Assembly (NCBI RefSeq): GCF_001481295.1
Contig: NZ_LOPS01000011.1
Span: forward strand, 1-48,096
Length of the DNA stretch: 48,096 nucleotides
Reading direction: 5' to 3'
DNA from: Candidatus Methanomethylophilus sp. 1R26
GTDB lineage: Archaea; Thermoplasmatota; Thermoplasmata; Methanomassiliicoccales; Methanomethylophilaceae
Notes under the pieces: generated by a model
What the model saw: only the letters and a program-made list of their open reading frames with translations
The model's database searches: none
Told to the model about the DNA's origin: nothing
Shown: one piece after another, positions 1-8,509 of the stretch
How the letters are laid out: each line of letters opens with the position of its first letter
Position numbering within the stretch: position 1 is the first letter of the stretch
Program-made: the position numbers and the translations under genes

Positions 1-323
1 ACGACATCGGCAAGTCGATCTGCTCCACCATGCTCCAGTGCGCCGGGTTCGAGGTCCACGACCTCGGTCGCGACGTCCCGAAGCAGAAGTTCGTCGACGA
101 GGTCGCGGCCGGCGCAGGGTACTGCGGCATGTCCGCCCTCATGACCACCACCATGACCGTCATGAAGGACGTCATCGGGATGCTCAAGGACGCAGGCCTC
201 CGCGACAAGACCGTCGTCATGGTCGGCGGAGCCCCCATCACCCAGTCCTACTGCGACAAGATCGGCGCGGACATCTACGGAGAGTCCGCCTCCGAGACTG
301 TTTCGAAGGTCAAGGACCTCTGA
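1..323 (+). CDS. mtbC: Dimethylamine corrinoid protein MtbC, C-terminal part
   Basis: Only the last 106 or so codons lie in the window; reading is open from base 3. The protein carries the corrinoid that accepts the methyl group from the dimethylamine methyltransferase and passes it on towards coenzyme M. The visible part is the Rossmann-like B12-binding domain starting directly after the His ligand, with DIGKS, then GMSALMTTTM and VGGAPIT, as in MtmC and MttC of this window. Assignment as MtbC rather than MtmC or MttC rests on the gene directly downstream being mtbB. It ends in TGA, 60 bases before mtbB, so the two are probably cotranscribed. The upstream helical cap domain and start are outside the window. 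Confidence 0.85.
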   Translation, partial: DIGKSICSTMLQCAGFEVHDLGRDVPKQKFVDEVAAGAGYCGMSALMTTTMTVMKDVIGMLKDAGLRDKTVVMVGGAPITQSYCDKIGADIYGESASETVSKVKDL

Positions 324-383
324 AAGGGCCGGAAGCAGAAGCGAATCAAAACATCTAATCATACTCTCAACCAAGTGGTACCT

Positions 384-1793
384 ATGGCAGCACAGGAATA
401 TTACACCAGAATGGGAGACGGCAAGAGAGTCACCATGACCAAAGAGCAGATCATGGCCGACATCCAGGCCGGTACCGCGGACGCCGCGGACATGGGGTCC
501 ATCCCCGCACTGACCGATGATGACATGGCGAGGATCGCCGACATCATCATGGACAAGAACAGGGTCGTCTCCGTCGAGCCCGGGAACGAGGTTGTCCTGA
601 CCTACGATATCGGACAGCTCGACTTCACCGGCGACAACGGAAACTCCGGAAACGGAGTCGACATGGGCAGGCTCGAGGCCGCTCTCCTCCACGAGAGGGC
701 GCTCGGTGCCGATACCTTCGAACTCGCGCACTCCGACTACTCGATCAAACCCGTGAAGCCTGTCATCGCTATGGAGATGCAGACCATGGAGGAGATCCAG
801 CAGGAGATCGTCGCGCCTTACTTCTACGGAGCGATGCCCAACATGGGCCTCTATTACGCTCCCGACGGCCCCTACGGGAACCCCGCCGACCTGATGAGGG
901 AGTTCAAGATCGACGAGTCCATGCAGCAGTCCGAGCTCGCGTCCGAGCACATGGCCCGCGACATCGAGTACGTCGGGAACAAGATCCTCTCCGCCGGCGC
1001 CGACGGTTTCGACTTCGACACCATGGCATCCGCCGGAGATGCAGACTTCGTCGGCGGCCTCAAGGGCGTCGAGGCCCTCAGGAAGGCCAACCCCCTGGCA
1101 TACATCAACACCGGAATGGCCGGAGAATCCGTCATGGGAATCCACGGAGGAATCGAGTTCCACGGGAAGACCGTGGCCGGAATGTTCCCCCACCAGCAGG
1201 TCAAGATGTGCGAGGAGGCCGGAGCCAACGTCTTCGGAGCCGTCTGCAACACCAACACCAGCAAATCGCTCGCCTGGAACATGGCCCGCGCTGTCACCTT
1301 CGTGAAGGAGTGCGTCAAGCAGGCCAACATACCCGTGCACTGCGACCTCGGAATGGGTGTCGGAGGAATACCCATGTTCGAGACCCCGCCGATCGACGCT
1401 GTCTCCAGGGCCAGCAAGGCCATGGTCGAGATCGCGCACTGCGACGGTGTCTAGATCGGAGTCGGGGACCCTGTCGGAATGGACATGGCCCACATGATCG
1501 CCTCCGGAATGGGCGGAATCCGCACTGCTGGAGACCTCGTTGCCCGCATGGAGTACGCGAAGAACATGAAGGTCGGCGCCGCCAAGGAGTACGTCGCCAA
1601 GAAGCTCGGTGTCTCAACCCTCGAGATCGCCGATGAGCACGTCATGAGGGAGCTCAGGGAGGACCTCGGAATCGGAGTCGTCACCGGAGTGCCCGGCGCG
1701 CCCAGGGGAATCGCGGCCAAGATGAACATCGAGAAGCTGCTCGGCATCAAGATCAACAGCTGCGAGAAGTTCAGGCAGAGCCTCAAGAACTAA
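384..1793 (+). CDS. mtbB: Dimethylamine methyltransferase MtbB (pyrrolysine protein)
   Basis: MtbB transfers a methyl group from dimethylamine to the corrinoid protein MtbC. The frame is interrupted by TAG at 1452-1454, read as pyrrolysine at residue 357; reading resumes at once with [11 protein letters not shown] and ends at TAA after 469 residues. Length and Pyl position match the Methanosarcina MtbB family (about 467 residues, Pyl356), not MtmB (Pyl202) or MttB (Pyl334). Conserved stretches include [30 protein letters not shown] and [17 protein letters not shown] chose ATG 384 ([16 protein letters not shown]) because it matches the family start; an in-frame GTG lies nine bases upstream. 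No frameshift is seen. Confidence 0.95.
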
Positions 1794-1829
1794 ACCTAAT
1801 CACTAACGCTTAAAAGGAGGAAGAAAACA

Positions 1830-3343
1830 ATGGGAGTTATTGTACCCGAGTACCCCGCTCAGACTCAGCTGAACGGAATCAATTTCGAGCTTTTCACCGA
1901 GACGAGATCCGCAGGATCGACATGGCCACCAGGGATGTCCTGGAGACCTACGGTGTCCAGGTGTCCGATGAGGAAGGCCGCCAGATCTTCAAGGCTGCCG
2001 GCTGCCCCGTCGACGAGGAGACCCACATGGTCAAGATCCCCGGATACGTCCTCGACAAGGCCCTCGCCACCGTCCCCAAGAAGTTCTACTGCTACGGCAG
2101 GGACGAGAGCAGGACCTTCTCTCAGGAGTGGAAAGGCAAGGTGCACTACACCTGCTTCGGAACCGGTATCCAGGTCTGCGACTACAAGGGACACGGAAAA
2201 TACGAGACCAGGGACTCCAACGAGGAGGACCTCGCCAACATCGCGAGGCTCTGCGACTGGTGCGACGGCCTCTCCTACTTCTCCCTGCCTGTTTCCGCAA
2301 GGAACTGGGCCGGAAAGGGTGCTGAGGATGTCCACGAGCTCCTGACCTCCCTGAAGAACACCACGATGCACTTCCACCACATCGACCCCGTCGCCGGCAA
2401 CGTCGAGTTCTACCGCGACATGGTTCTCGCGTACTACCACGGGAACGAGGCCGAGGCCCGCGCCAAGCCCATCATGTCCATGCTGGTCTGCCCGACCTCC
2501 CCGCTGGAGCTGTCCTACAACGCGTCCCAGTGCATCATCAAGGGAGCCAGGTACGGCATCCCGGTGAACGTCCTGTCCATGGCCATGGCCGGAGGATCCT
2601 CCTCCGTCTTCCTGGCGGGAACCCTCGTCACCCACAACGCCGAGGTCCTGTCCGGTATCGTGCTCTCTCAGCTTGCCTGCCCCGGCGCGAAGGTCTGGTA
2701 CGGATCCTCGACCACCACCTTCGACCTCAAGAGGGGAACCGCTCCTGTCGGATCCCCCGAGCTCGGTCTGATCTCCGCGTCCGTCGCGAAGCTCGGCCAG
2801 TACTACGGAATGCCCGTCTTCACCGCCGGTATGTAGACCGACGCCAAGGTGCCCGACGGACAGGCCGGACACGAGAAGACCATCACCTCCCTCGCAGCCG
2901 CTCTCGCCGGTGTCAACATGATCTACGGCAGCGGAATGCTGGAGCTCGGAATGACCTTCTCCCTCGAGCAGATGGTCATCGACAACGATATCATCCGCAT
3001 GGAGAGGAGGTTCATGGAGGGCGTCCCCGTCACTGACGAGACCCTCGCCGTCGACGCCATCAAGGAGATCGGAGTCGGGAACGACTTCATCGCCCACCCC
3101 TCCACCATGGAGAACATCGAGCTCGCTTCCGACCCCCTGGTCTTCAACAGGCTCATGCTCGGAGACTGGAGGAACGCCGGTTACAAGGACGCCGCCGATG
3201 CCGCCCACGACATCGTCGTCGATGTCCTGAAGAACCACGAGGTCAAGCCCATCGAGGCCGACGTGCTCGCCAAGATGGAAGAGATCGCGAAGAAGGCCGA
3301 CCAGGCATACCTGAAGAGGGCTGCCCAGGAGGAGAACCAGTAA
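1830..3343 (+). CDS. mttB: Trimethylamine methyltransferase MttB (pyrrolysine protein, one apparent frameshift)
   Basis: MttB demethylates trimethylamine, giving the methyl group to MttC. TAG at 2834-2836 is the pyrrolysine codon (about residue 336, matching Pyl334 of the family), followed by [16 protein letters not shown] strong Shine-Dalgarno AGGAGG at 1816-1821 precedes ATG 1830. The N-terminus [11 protein letters not shown] runs into a one-base deletion near 1901: restoring one G gives [17 protein letters not shown] and connects to the rest of the protein in the other frame. Total about 504 residues, close to the usual 495. Family stretches such as [20 protein letters not shown] and [12 protein letters not shown] are intact, so I treat the shift as a sequence error. 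The gene sits between mtbB and mttC. Confidence 0.92.
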
Positions 3344-3350
3344 ACGATAA

Positions 3351-3364
3351 CGGGGGAAACCCCG
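3351..3364 (+). other. Intercistronic hairpin with GAAA loop between mttB and mttC
   Basis: CGGGG pairs perfectly with CCCCG around a GAAA tetraloop, directly after the mttB stop. It is the first of two stem-loops in this 74-base gap and probably acts on mRNA stability or processing rather than as a full terminator, because mttC follows at once. Confidence 0.5.
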
Positions 3365-3374
3365 AAACGTTTTA

Positions 3375-3394
3375 CCTCCGGGTCCGCCCGGAGG
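3375..3394 (+). other. Intercistronic 8-bp hairpin before mttC
   Basis: CCTCCGGG pairs perfectly with CCCGGAGG around a TCCG tetraloop. The mttC Shine-Dalgarno (GAGGAG) lies some 10 bases downstream, so the structure leaves the ribosome site open and could protect the mttC part of a processed transcript. Confidence 0.55.
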
Positions 3395-3417
3395 GTTCAT
3401 CTAGAGGAGAAATAGAA

Positions 3418-4060
3418 ATGAGCCAGGAACTTAACGACAGGGCCATCAAAGCTGTGATGACCTACAACATCAACGAGTCCAAGAAAGTCGCCCAGGACGC
3501 CCTCGACCAGGGAGCGGACCTCGTCGACCTGATCCAGAACGGGTACACCGTCGGGATCAACAAGGTCGGAGACCTCTACGAGCAGAAGAAGCTCTTCCTC
3601 CCCCACATCATGGCCGCCGCAAACGCCATGAACGCCGGTGTCGACCTGCTGACCCCCCACCTCGGTGACAAATCGGACAAGACCGAGTCCCTCGGCAAGT
3701 TCGTCATCTGCACCATCGAGGGGGACATCCACTCCATCGGCAAGGACATCGTCGCATCATGCTGAAGGTCGCCGGGTTCGACGTCATCAACCTCGGCAGG
3801 GACATCCCCCTGAAGCAGATCGCCCAGGCCGTCGCCGACAACAACGCCGTCGCCGTCGGGACCTCCGCGCTCATGACCTCCACCATGGTCAACCAGAAGG
3901 CCTCGAGGAGATCATGAAGAAGCAGGGCCTGAAGGGCAAGTGCCTCACCAACGTCGGCGGGGCCCCTGTCACCCAGGACTGGGCCGACGAGATCGGAGCG
4001 GATGTCTACTCCGAGAACGCCCAGACTGCGTCGCCAAGATGGTCAAGGCCGTGAAGCTGA
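3418..4060 (+). CDS. mttC: Trimethylamine corrinoid protein MttC (several apparent frameshifts)
   Basis: Corrinoid carrier for trimethylamine-derived methyl groups, partner of MttB. The start ATG 3418 is preceded by GAGGAG. The first frame gives the helical cap domain (QELNDRAIKAVMTYNI..., LPHIMAAANAMN) and the corrinoid His-ligand motif GDIHSIGKD. Reading then moves frame at about 3755, 3900 and 4029, each time explained by one missing base; together these give MLKVAGFDVINLGRDIP, GTSALMTSTMVN, MKKQGLKGKCLTNVGGAPVTQDWADEIGADVYSENAQ and VAKMVKAVK. The stop is uncertain: a fourth missing base would give a TGA near 4060, just before the downstream hairpin, whereas the frame as printed runs on to 4128. 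Most likely a real gene with read errors, but decay cannot be excluded. Confidence 0.8.
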
Positions 4061-4072
4061 TCATTTCCCGCG

Positions 4073-4094
4073 CCCTCCGCCTTCCGGCGGAGGG
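4073..4094 (+). terminator. 9-bp GC hairpin downstream of mttC
   Basis: CCCTCCGCC pairs perfectly with GGCGGAGGG around TTCC. It lies just after the likely mttC stop and about 55 bases before the permease start. No U-tract follows, so it may be a processing or stability element rather than a stop for transcription. Confidence 0.5.
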
Positions 4095-4148
4095 TGCAAA
4101 ACCCCTTAGGCTCGCGGCGCCGGCTTGAAAGCCGCGGTGTGTGGTAAT

Positions 4149-5663
4149 ATGGCAGAGAACATTGAGCCTCAGGCTAATCCGGTCGATTCCAGGCCGAATC
4201 AAACGCCTGTCGATATAGAGACCCTTGTGAAGGCGGACCATAAGAAGAAAATCCGCTTCGGCCTCATCATGGGAATCCTTTGCGCGCTGTATTGGGGAGT
4301 GTGGTATGTCCCCGGGTACGCCGTATACGATCTTCCCGACCTACTTAACAGTCTTTCAGCTAATCTTACAGAAAACCACCCCAGCCTCAGCACCGACGCG
4401 AACACTCTCATGGTATGCGTGTTCCTCACCGGTCTGAACGCCATCGCGTGCGCTCTCGTTCTGTTCATCTGGAACGGCGCTCTGGGGAAGCTTCCCGAAT
4501 TCCACAGGACCCTTGTGGAGTTCAAGGCGGCCAGCAAGTACTTCCTTCTCGCAGGCATCTGCGGGGCCTGCGCTGTCTCCGGAACTTACATCGCTGCAAC
4601 TTTCCTCAGCCCCGGTTTCGCGGCCATCGCCGGCCTGCTGTACCCTATAATCGGGACCATCATGTCCGTCCTGTACCTGAAGCAGAAGGTCTCCAAGAGG
4701 GGATATCTGGCTATCATCGTGCTGCTGGCGGGCGGAATCACTCTCTACTCCGGAACCCTCATCGCAGGGAACACTGAGAGCTCCAACCCTACGCTCGGTG
4801 CGATCGGCGGTATCATGGCCGCTGTCGGTTGGGGATTCGAAGGAGTCGTTGCCGGCAAGGCGCTCGATATCTGCGAGCCCGATGTCGGCCTCCACCTCAG
4901 GTTCTGCTTCGAGGCGCTCTTCTGGATCATCGTCATGCTCATCTTCACCGGATGCGGATACAACCTGTTCTACGCCATCGGCGATGTCCTCTGCGACCCT
5001 GCCGACTTTGTCGTCGTGCTCATGCTGGGTCTTTCCTTCGCATGGTGCTATGTAACTTGGTACAAGTCCTTCCCGTTCCTGGGAGTGGCCAGAGGGCAGG
5101 CTGTCGGAAGCCTGTACGCCGCCTGCGCGGTCATCTTCCTGATCATCTTCTTCGGACCCGAGGACGCCCTTGGGTACGATGACGACTCCATGGCGCTCAT
5201 CGTCGGCTCGACCATCGCCGGGCTGATCATCTGCCTCATCGGAAGTTTCCTCATCGCCACTGAGGACAGCGAGGGTCTCGTCAGCCTCAGGACAGAGACC
5301 AAGACAGATGACGGGCATGTGGAGACCACCGTCGTGCCTATGGACGACCACGGCAAGATCATCAAGAAGGCGCCGATCAAGTTCCGCCTGATGCAGATCC
5401 TCGAGAACGGAGGTCCGATGTGGAGTTACGAGATCGTCGACAAGCTGTGCGAAGAGTACGGCATGAAGTCCGACCACGACAAGCACATGGTGAACTACGA
5501 CCTGATCGAGATGACCTCGGCCGGATTCCTCAGCGAAGAAGGCTATGAGATCGATACCGAGGGCAAGCTGAACAAGGACCATCTCCTCGTGAAGTACGCT
5601 ATCACCGATCTCGGGATCACCACTGTCGATGGACTCAAGTCGAAGGTGAGGTTCTATGAGTAA
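4149..5663 (+). CDS. DMT/EamA-type permease with cytoplasmic winged-helix-like tail, probable methylamine transporter
   Basis: About 504 residues. After a polar N-terminus ending in HKKKIRFG come roughly ten hydrophobic segments between residues 40 and 370, arranged like the drug/metabolite transporter superfamily (AALYPIIG-type helix ends, GFAAIAGLLYPIIGTIMSVLYLKQK). The last 120 or so residues are soluble, with FRLMQILENGGPMWSYEIVDKLCEEYG resembling a winged-helix DNA-binding fold. Position directly after mttC suggests uptake of trimethylamine or another methylamine, but substrate is inferred from context only. ATG 4149 is chosen because GGTGTGTGGT upstream resembles the leader of mtmC (GGAGTGGTAATATGGC); longer frames to 4125 lack such a site. 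Ends TAA, overlapping the next ORF. Confidence 0.75.
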   Translation: MAENIEPQANPVDSRPNQTPVDIETLVKADHKKKIRFGLIMGILCALYWGVWYVPGYAVYDLPDLLNSLSANLTENHPSLSTDANTLMVCVFLTGLNAIACALVLFIWNGALGKLPEFHRTLVEFKAASKYFLLAGICGACAVSGTYIAATFLSPGFAAIAGLLYPIIGTIMSVLYLKQKVSKRGYLAIIVLLAGGITLYSGTLIAGNTESSNPTLGAIGGIMAAVGWGFEGVVAGKALDICEPDVGLHLRFCFEALFWIIVMLIFTGCGYNLFYAIGDVLCDPADFVVVLMLGLSFAWCYVTWYKSFPFLGVARGQAVGSLYAACAVIFLIIFFGPEDALGYDDDSMALIVGSTIAGLIICLIGSFLIATEDSEGLVSLRTETKTDDGHVETTVVPMDDHGKIIKKAPIKFRLMQILENGGPMWSYEIVDKLCEEYGMKSDHDKHMVNYDLIEMTSAGFLSEEGYEIDTEGKLNKDHLLVKYAITDLGITTVDGLKSKVRFYE

Positions 5664-5790
5664 CTGGGATGCATACGCGGGCCATTTCGCCGACGGCATA
5701 CCTGCCGGCGAGATCATCAGCACCGTGTTCATCGTTGCCCTCTGCGCATTCGGCGTCATCATCGCGCGCTGGATGTACAAGCAGCTCTGA
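5656..5790 (+). CDS. 44-residue single-pass membrane peptide, overlaps permease
   Basis: Starts at ATG 5656, inside the last codons of the permease gene (8-base overlap), so translation is likely coupled. Sequence begins MSNWDAYAGHFADGIPAGE, followed by one hydrophobic segment (IISTVFIVALCAFGVIIARW) and a short basic tail MYKQL. I do not recognise a family. The overlap and membrane nature suggest an accessory subunit or regulator of the permease. A hairpin terminator follows at 5804. Confidence 0.6.
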   Translation: MSNWDAYAGHFADGIPAGEIISTVFIVALCAFGVIIARWMYKQL

Positions 5791-5803
5791 ACGGGCATGA
5801 ACA

Positions 5804-5821
5804 GGGGGCCTTCGGGCCCCC
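5804..5821 (+). terminator. Hairpin after permease operon
   Basis: GGGGGCC pairs with GGCCCCC around a TTCG tetraloop, 13 bases after the membrane-peptide stop. A T-rich stretch (ATCTTTTCGCCC...TTTTC) follows some 20 bases on. It marks the end of the mtb/mtt transcription unit. Confidence 0.6.
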
Positions 5822-6347
5822 GCCAAACGCTCTGAAATCTTTTCGCCCATTTTCTTATTTTATTATAACGAACGCCGCGGAAGACTGCCTGCGGGATCTG
5901 CAGGAAGCCAGTATGCGGCTGTTCATACTCCCGCTTGCGCCCCAACGAAAGTACGCGGATTCTCTCAGAATCGATTGGGAAAGTCTTCTTTTCCTTCAGT
6001 ATTTAAAGATTTGCTAAAAAGAGGGGCTGTTGGATGAATGCCATCTTTCCAAGCGTCCGGAACTCTGTGTTTTTCGATTCCGATTGCAGCCGTTATTTCT
6101 ACGTATTTTTGTCGAAATTAGATATCAATTCACAATTTTCTGAATTAGTGAACAAATGACTAATTATTCAGAAAAAACTTGACGAATAAACTTTAAAATA
6201 GAAAAGATTAAATATAAAATTCTGAAAAAATCTAATTCGCCAGAAAATATTTAAATAGATTACTTCCATCTATTAAATCAGACAAAAGAAGACCGGAAGC
6301 ATGTACGGAAAGTCATGCGGCAGTCTTTCGGCGTCTGGAGTGGTAAT
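5822..6347 (+). promoter_or_regulatory. AT-rich regulatory region and promoter of mtmC-mtmB
   Basis: No convincing gene lies in this 0.5-kb gap. The last 250 bases are very AT-rich against a GC-rich genome. A TATA box (ATATTTAAATA, 6247-6257) places the start of transcription near 6280, giving a leader of about 70 bases to mtmC. Upstream lies an imperfect inverted repeat: TTCTGAATTAGT (6138-6149) against ACTAATTATTCAGAA (6159-6173), and a second pair TTCTG (6220-6224) / CAGAA (6241-6245) abutting the TATA box. These are plausible operator sites for methylamine-dependent control. Confidence 0.6.
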
Positions 6348-6987
6348 ATGGCAAATGAAGAGATTCTGGCGGATCTTAAAAAAGGCCGTCGAGACCTGGA
6401 ACTTCGCGCTCTGCAAGGAAGCTACCCAGAAAGCTATCGACGCGAAGATGCCCGTTTCCGAGATCATGGACAAGGGCCTCGGGAAGGGAATGGAGACCAT
6501 CGGACAGAGGTTCAACGACGCGGAGATCTTCCTGCCCCAGGTCGTCGCTGCATCCAAGACCATGGAAATGGCCATCAAGATGCTGGAGCCCCTTATGACC
6601 GGCGGAGCTACCGCTATGAAGGGAACCATTGTCATGGGAACTGTCGAGGGCGACATCCATGAGATCGGAAAGAACGTCTGCTGCGCGATGCTCCGCGGAG
6701 CAGGATACAAGGTCATCGACATCGGACCCGACGCTGACTCCCAGAAGTTCCTCGACGCAGCCGAGGAGAACGACGCGAAGATCCTCGCCGGATCTGCGCT
6801 GATGACCACCACCCTGGAGTCCCAGAGGGATATCGTCAACGCCAACAAGGATGACGGAGGGAACTACCTCTGCATCTTCGGAGGCGCGCCCTGCTCTCAG
6901 GAGTGGTGCGATGAGATCGGAGCGGACGGATACTCCGAGACCGCTTCCAGCATGGTAGACCTCGTTAACAAACTGATGAGTGATTGA
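6348..6987 (+). CDS. mtmC: Monomethylamine corrinoid protein MtmC (one apparent frameshift)
   Basis: Corrinoid carrier that takes the methyl group from monomethylamine via MtmB. It starts at ATG 6348 (MANEEILADLKK) after GGAGTGGT. A run of six A at 6378-6383 puts the frame out by one; with five A the protein continues KKAVETWNFALCKEATQ and reads cleanly to TGA, about 212 residues. It has the cap domain, the His-ligand motif GDIHEIGKN, GSALMTTTLE and FGGAPCSQEW. The stop is one base from the mtmB start, so the pair is translated together. The extra base in a homopolymer points to a read error. Confidence 0.88.
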
Positions 6988-6988
6988 A

Positions 6989-8374
6989 ATGGCAGCAGAG
7001 AGAGCTCTTTCCGTATGCGACACCTATGACAGGTTCAGGAAGGGGAAGAAAGTCGATGAGTCCGAGTGGGACTACAACATCATCCCCACCAACGCTACCG
7101 AGCTGAAGAACAAGTACAAGCTCGACTTCGGCAACACCTTCATCCCTGAGGACAACGAGACCAAGAACGCCCTGTTCCAGGCCGGCCTTGAGATGCTCGT
7201 CAACACCGGGTACTACCTGAAGGACATGGGAAAGGTCATGCACGTGACCGAGGAGGAAGTCTGGGAGGGCATCAAGAAGACCCCCACAAAGCTCATCCTC
7301 GGTGAGGGCAGGGATATCGCCCGCTTCTACCCGAGGCACGGCAACAGCCCCGTCAAGCCCATCATCCAGGGAGGACCTACCGGATCCCCCATCTCCGAGG
7401 ACGTCTTCGTCCAGGTCATGCAGTCCTACGCCCAGGAGGGTGTCGTCGACGACCTCGTCGACGGTGTCATGACCTCCCTCGAGGGCCACCCCGCGAAATC
7501 CGGAACCCCCTACGAGATCCGCGCCACCATGGCCGAGCTCCGTGCCACCAGGGAAGCAAGGGAGAGGGCCGGCCGTCCCGGACTGGGTGTCTAGGGACCC
7601 GAGACTCCGCTGACTGAGGCCGCCAGGCTTGCAGCGGACATGGTCCACGCAGGACACCGCGTCACCGACGCGCACGAGTGCTCCCAGCTCAACGAGCTCA
7701 AGATGGACATGACCGGCCTCAACATGCTGGCCGGCTGGACCGTCAACGGCGACACCATCATGATCGAGCAGATGCCCATCTTCGGAGGGTACTGCGGCGG
7801 GCTCGAGGAGACCGCGATCTGCGATGTCGCCACCACCCTCGCATCCTTCGCGCTCTTCAACGGCAACTTCCACCTCGACGGACCCATCCACATCCGCTGG
7901 GGAACCACCACCAACAGGCAGTCCCTGCAGGTCGCGGCCCACGCCGCCGCCGCTGTCGACGCCAACACCGACCTGCTGCTGGCCAACCAGTACTACCCGA
8001 TGGCCGGCCCCTGCACCGAGATGTGCCTGATCGAGACCGCCGTCCAGGCGATCAACGATACCGGCTCCGGAAGGGAGCTCCTCTCCGGATCCGCCGCCGC
8101 CAAGGGTGTCGTCCAGGACAAGACCACCGGAATGGAGGCCCGCGCCATGGGCGAGGCCGCTCTGACCGCTGCCGGCATGAAGGTGTCCGACCTTAACGAG
8201 ATCATGAACACCCTCGTCTCCGAGTACGAGCAGCACTACAACGATGCTCCCGCCGGAAAGAGGTTCCAGGAGTGCTACGACGTCAAGACCGTCAAGCCCA
8301 CCGCGGAATACCTCCAGGTCTACGACCAGGCGATGCAGCACCTCCGCGACGCCGGACTCCCCATCAAGCACTGA
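6989..8374 (+). CDS. mtmB: Monomethylamine methyltransferase MtmB, copy 1 (pyrrolysine protein)
   Basis: Methylates the MtmC corrinoid from monomethylamine. ATG 6989 lies one base after mtmC. TAG at 7592-7594 encodes residue 202 exactly, the position known for Pyl202 in Methanosarcina MtmB; flanking sequence is GRPGLGV-Pyl-GPETPLTEAA. Total 461 residues against 458 in the family. Conserved parts include DTYDRFRKGK, GGPTGSPISEDVF, PIFGGYCGGLEETA, HLDGPIHIRWGTTT and NQYYPMAGPCTEMCL. No frameshift. A hairpin follows the TGA. Confidence 0.97.
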
Positions 8375-8429
8375 TCGGGAAGGCTGTGAAACACAGGGGG
8401 CCCCGGCTCCCTGCTATTTATTTCTCCCG

Positions 8430-8450
8430 CGGGCCGCAGTTTGCGGCCCG
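8430..8450 (+). terminator. 8-bp hairpin between the two mtmB genes
   Basis: CGGGCCGC pairs perfectly with GCGGCCCG around AGTTT. It is preceded by TATTTATTTCTC and followed closely by TTATAA (8456-8460), a possible weak TATA element for the second mtmB some 50 bases downstream. It could end the first unit or separate the two in a processed message. Confidence 0.5.
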
Positions 8451-8509
8451 TACCTTATAATGCCTCATCCGTAGGCATCCTTTTTCAATCAAACAGAGTT
8501 GCAAGTACA

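Noticed and set aside
1452-1454. TAG as the stop of a shortened mtbB
   Set aside because: Homology continues immediately beyond it, and the position equals the known Pyl residue of the family.
1865-3400. A 511-codon open frame opposite mttB
   Set aside because: Same composition effect; mttB on the plus strand is unmistakable.
4356-5945. A 529-codon open frame opposite the permease
   Set aside because: Antisense shadow rich in Asp, Glu and Gly without any motif; the permease has clear membrane segments and a good start.
6301-6347. An upstream ATG as start of mtmC
   Set aside because: The added residues do not resemble the family, and ATG 6348 has a leader like that of the permease gene and gives the family N-terminus.
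7592-7594. TAG as the stop of mtmB
   Set aside because: It falls exactly at residue 202, the established Pyl site, and the protein continues.
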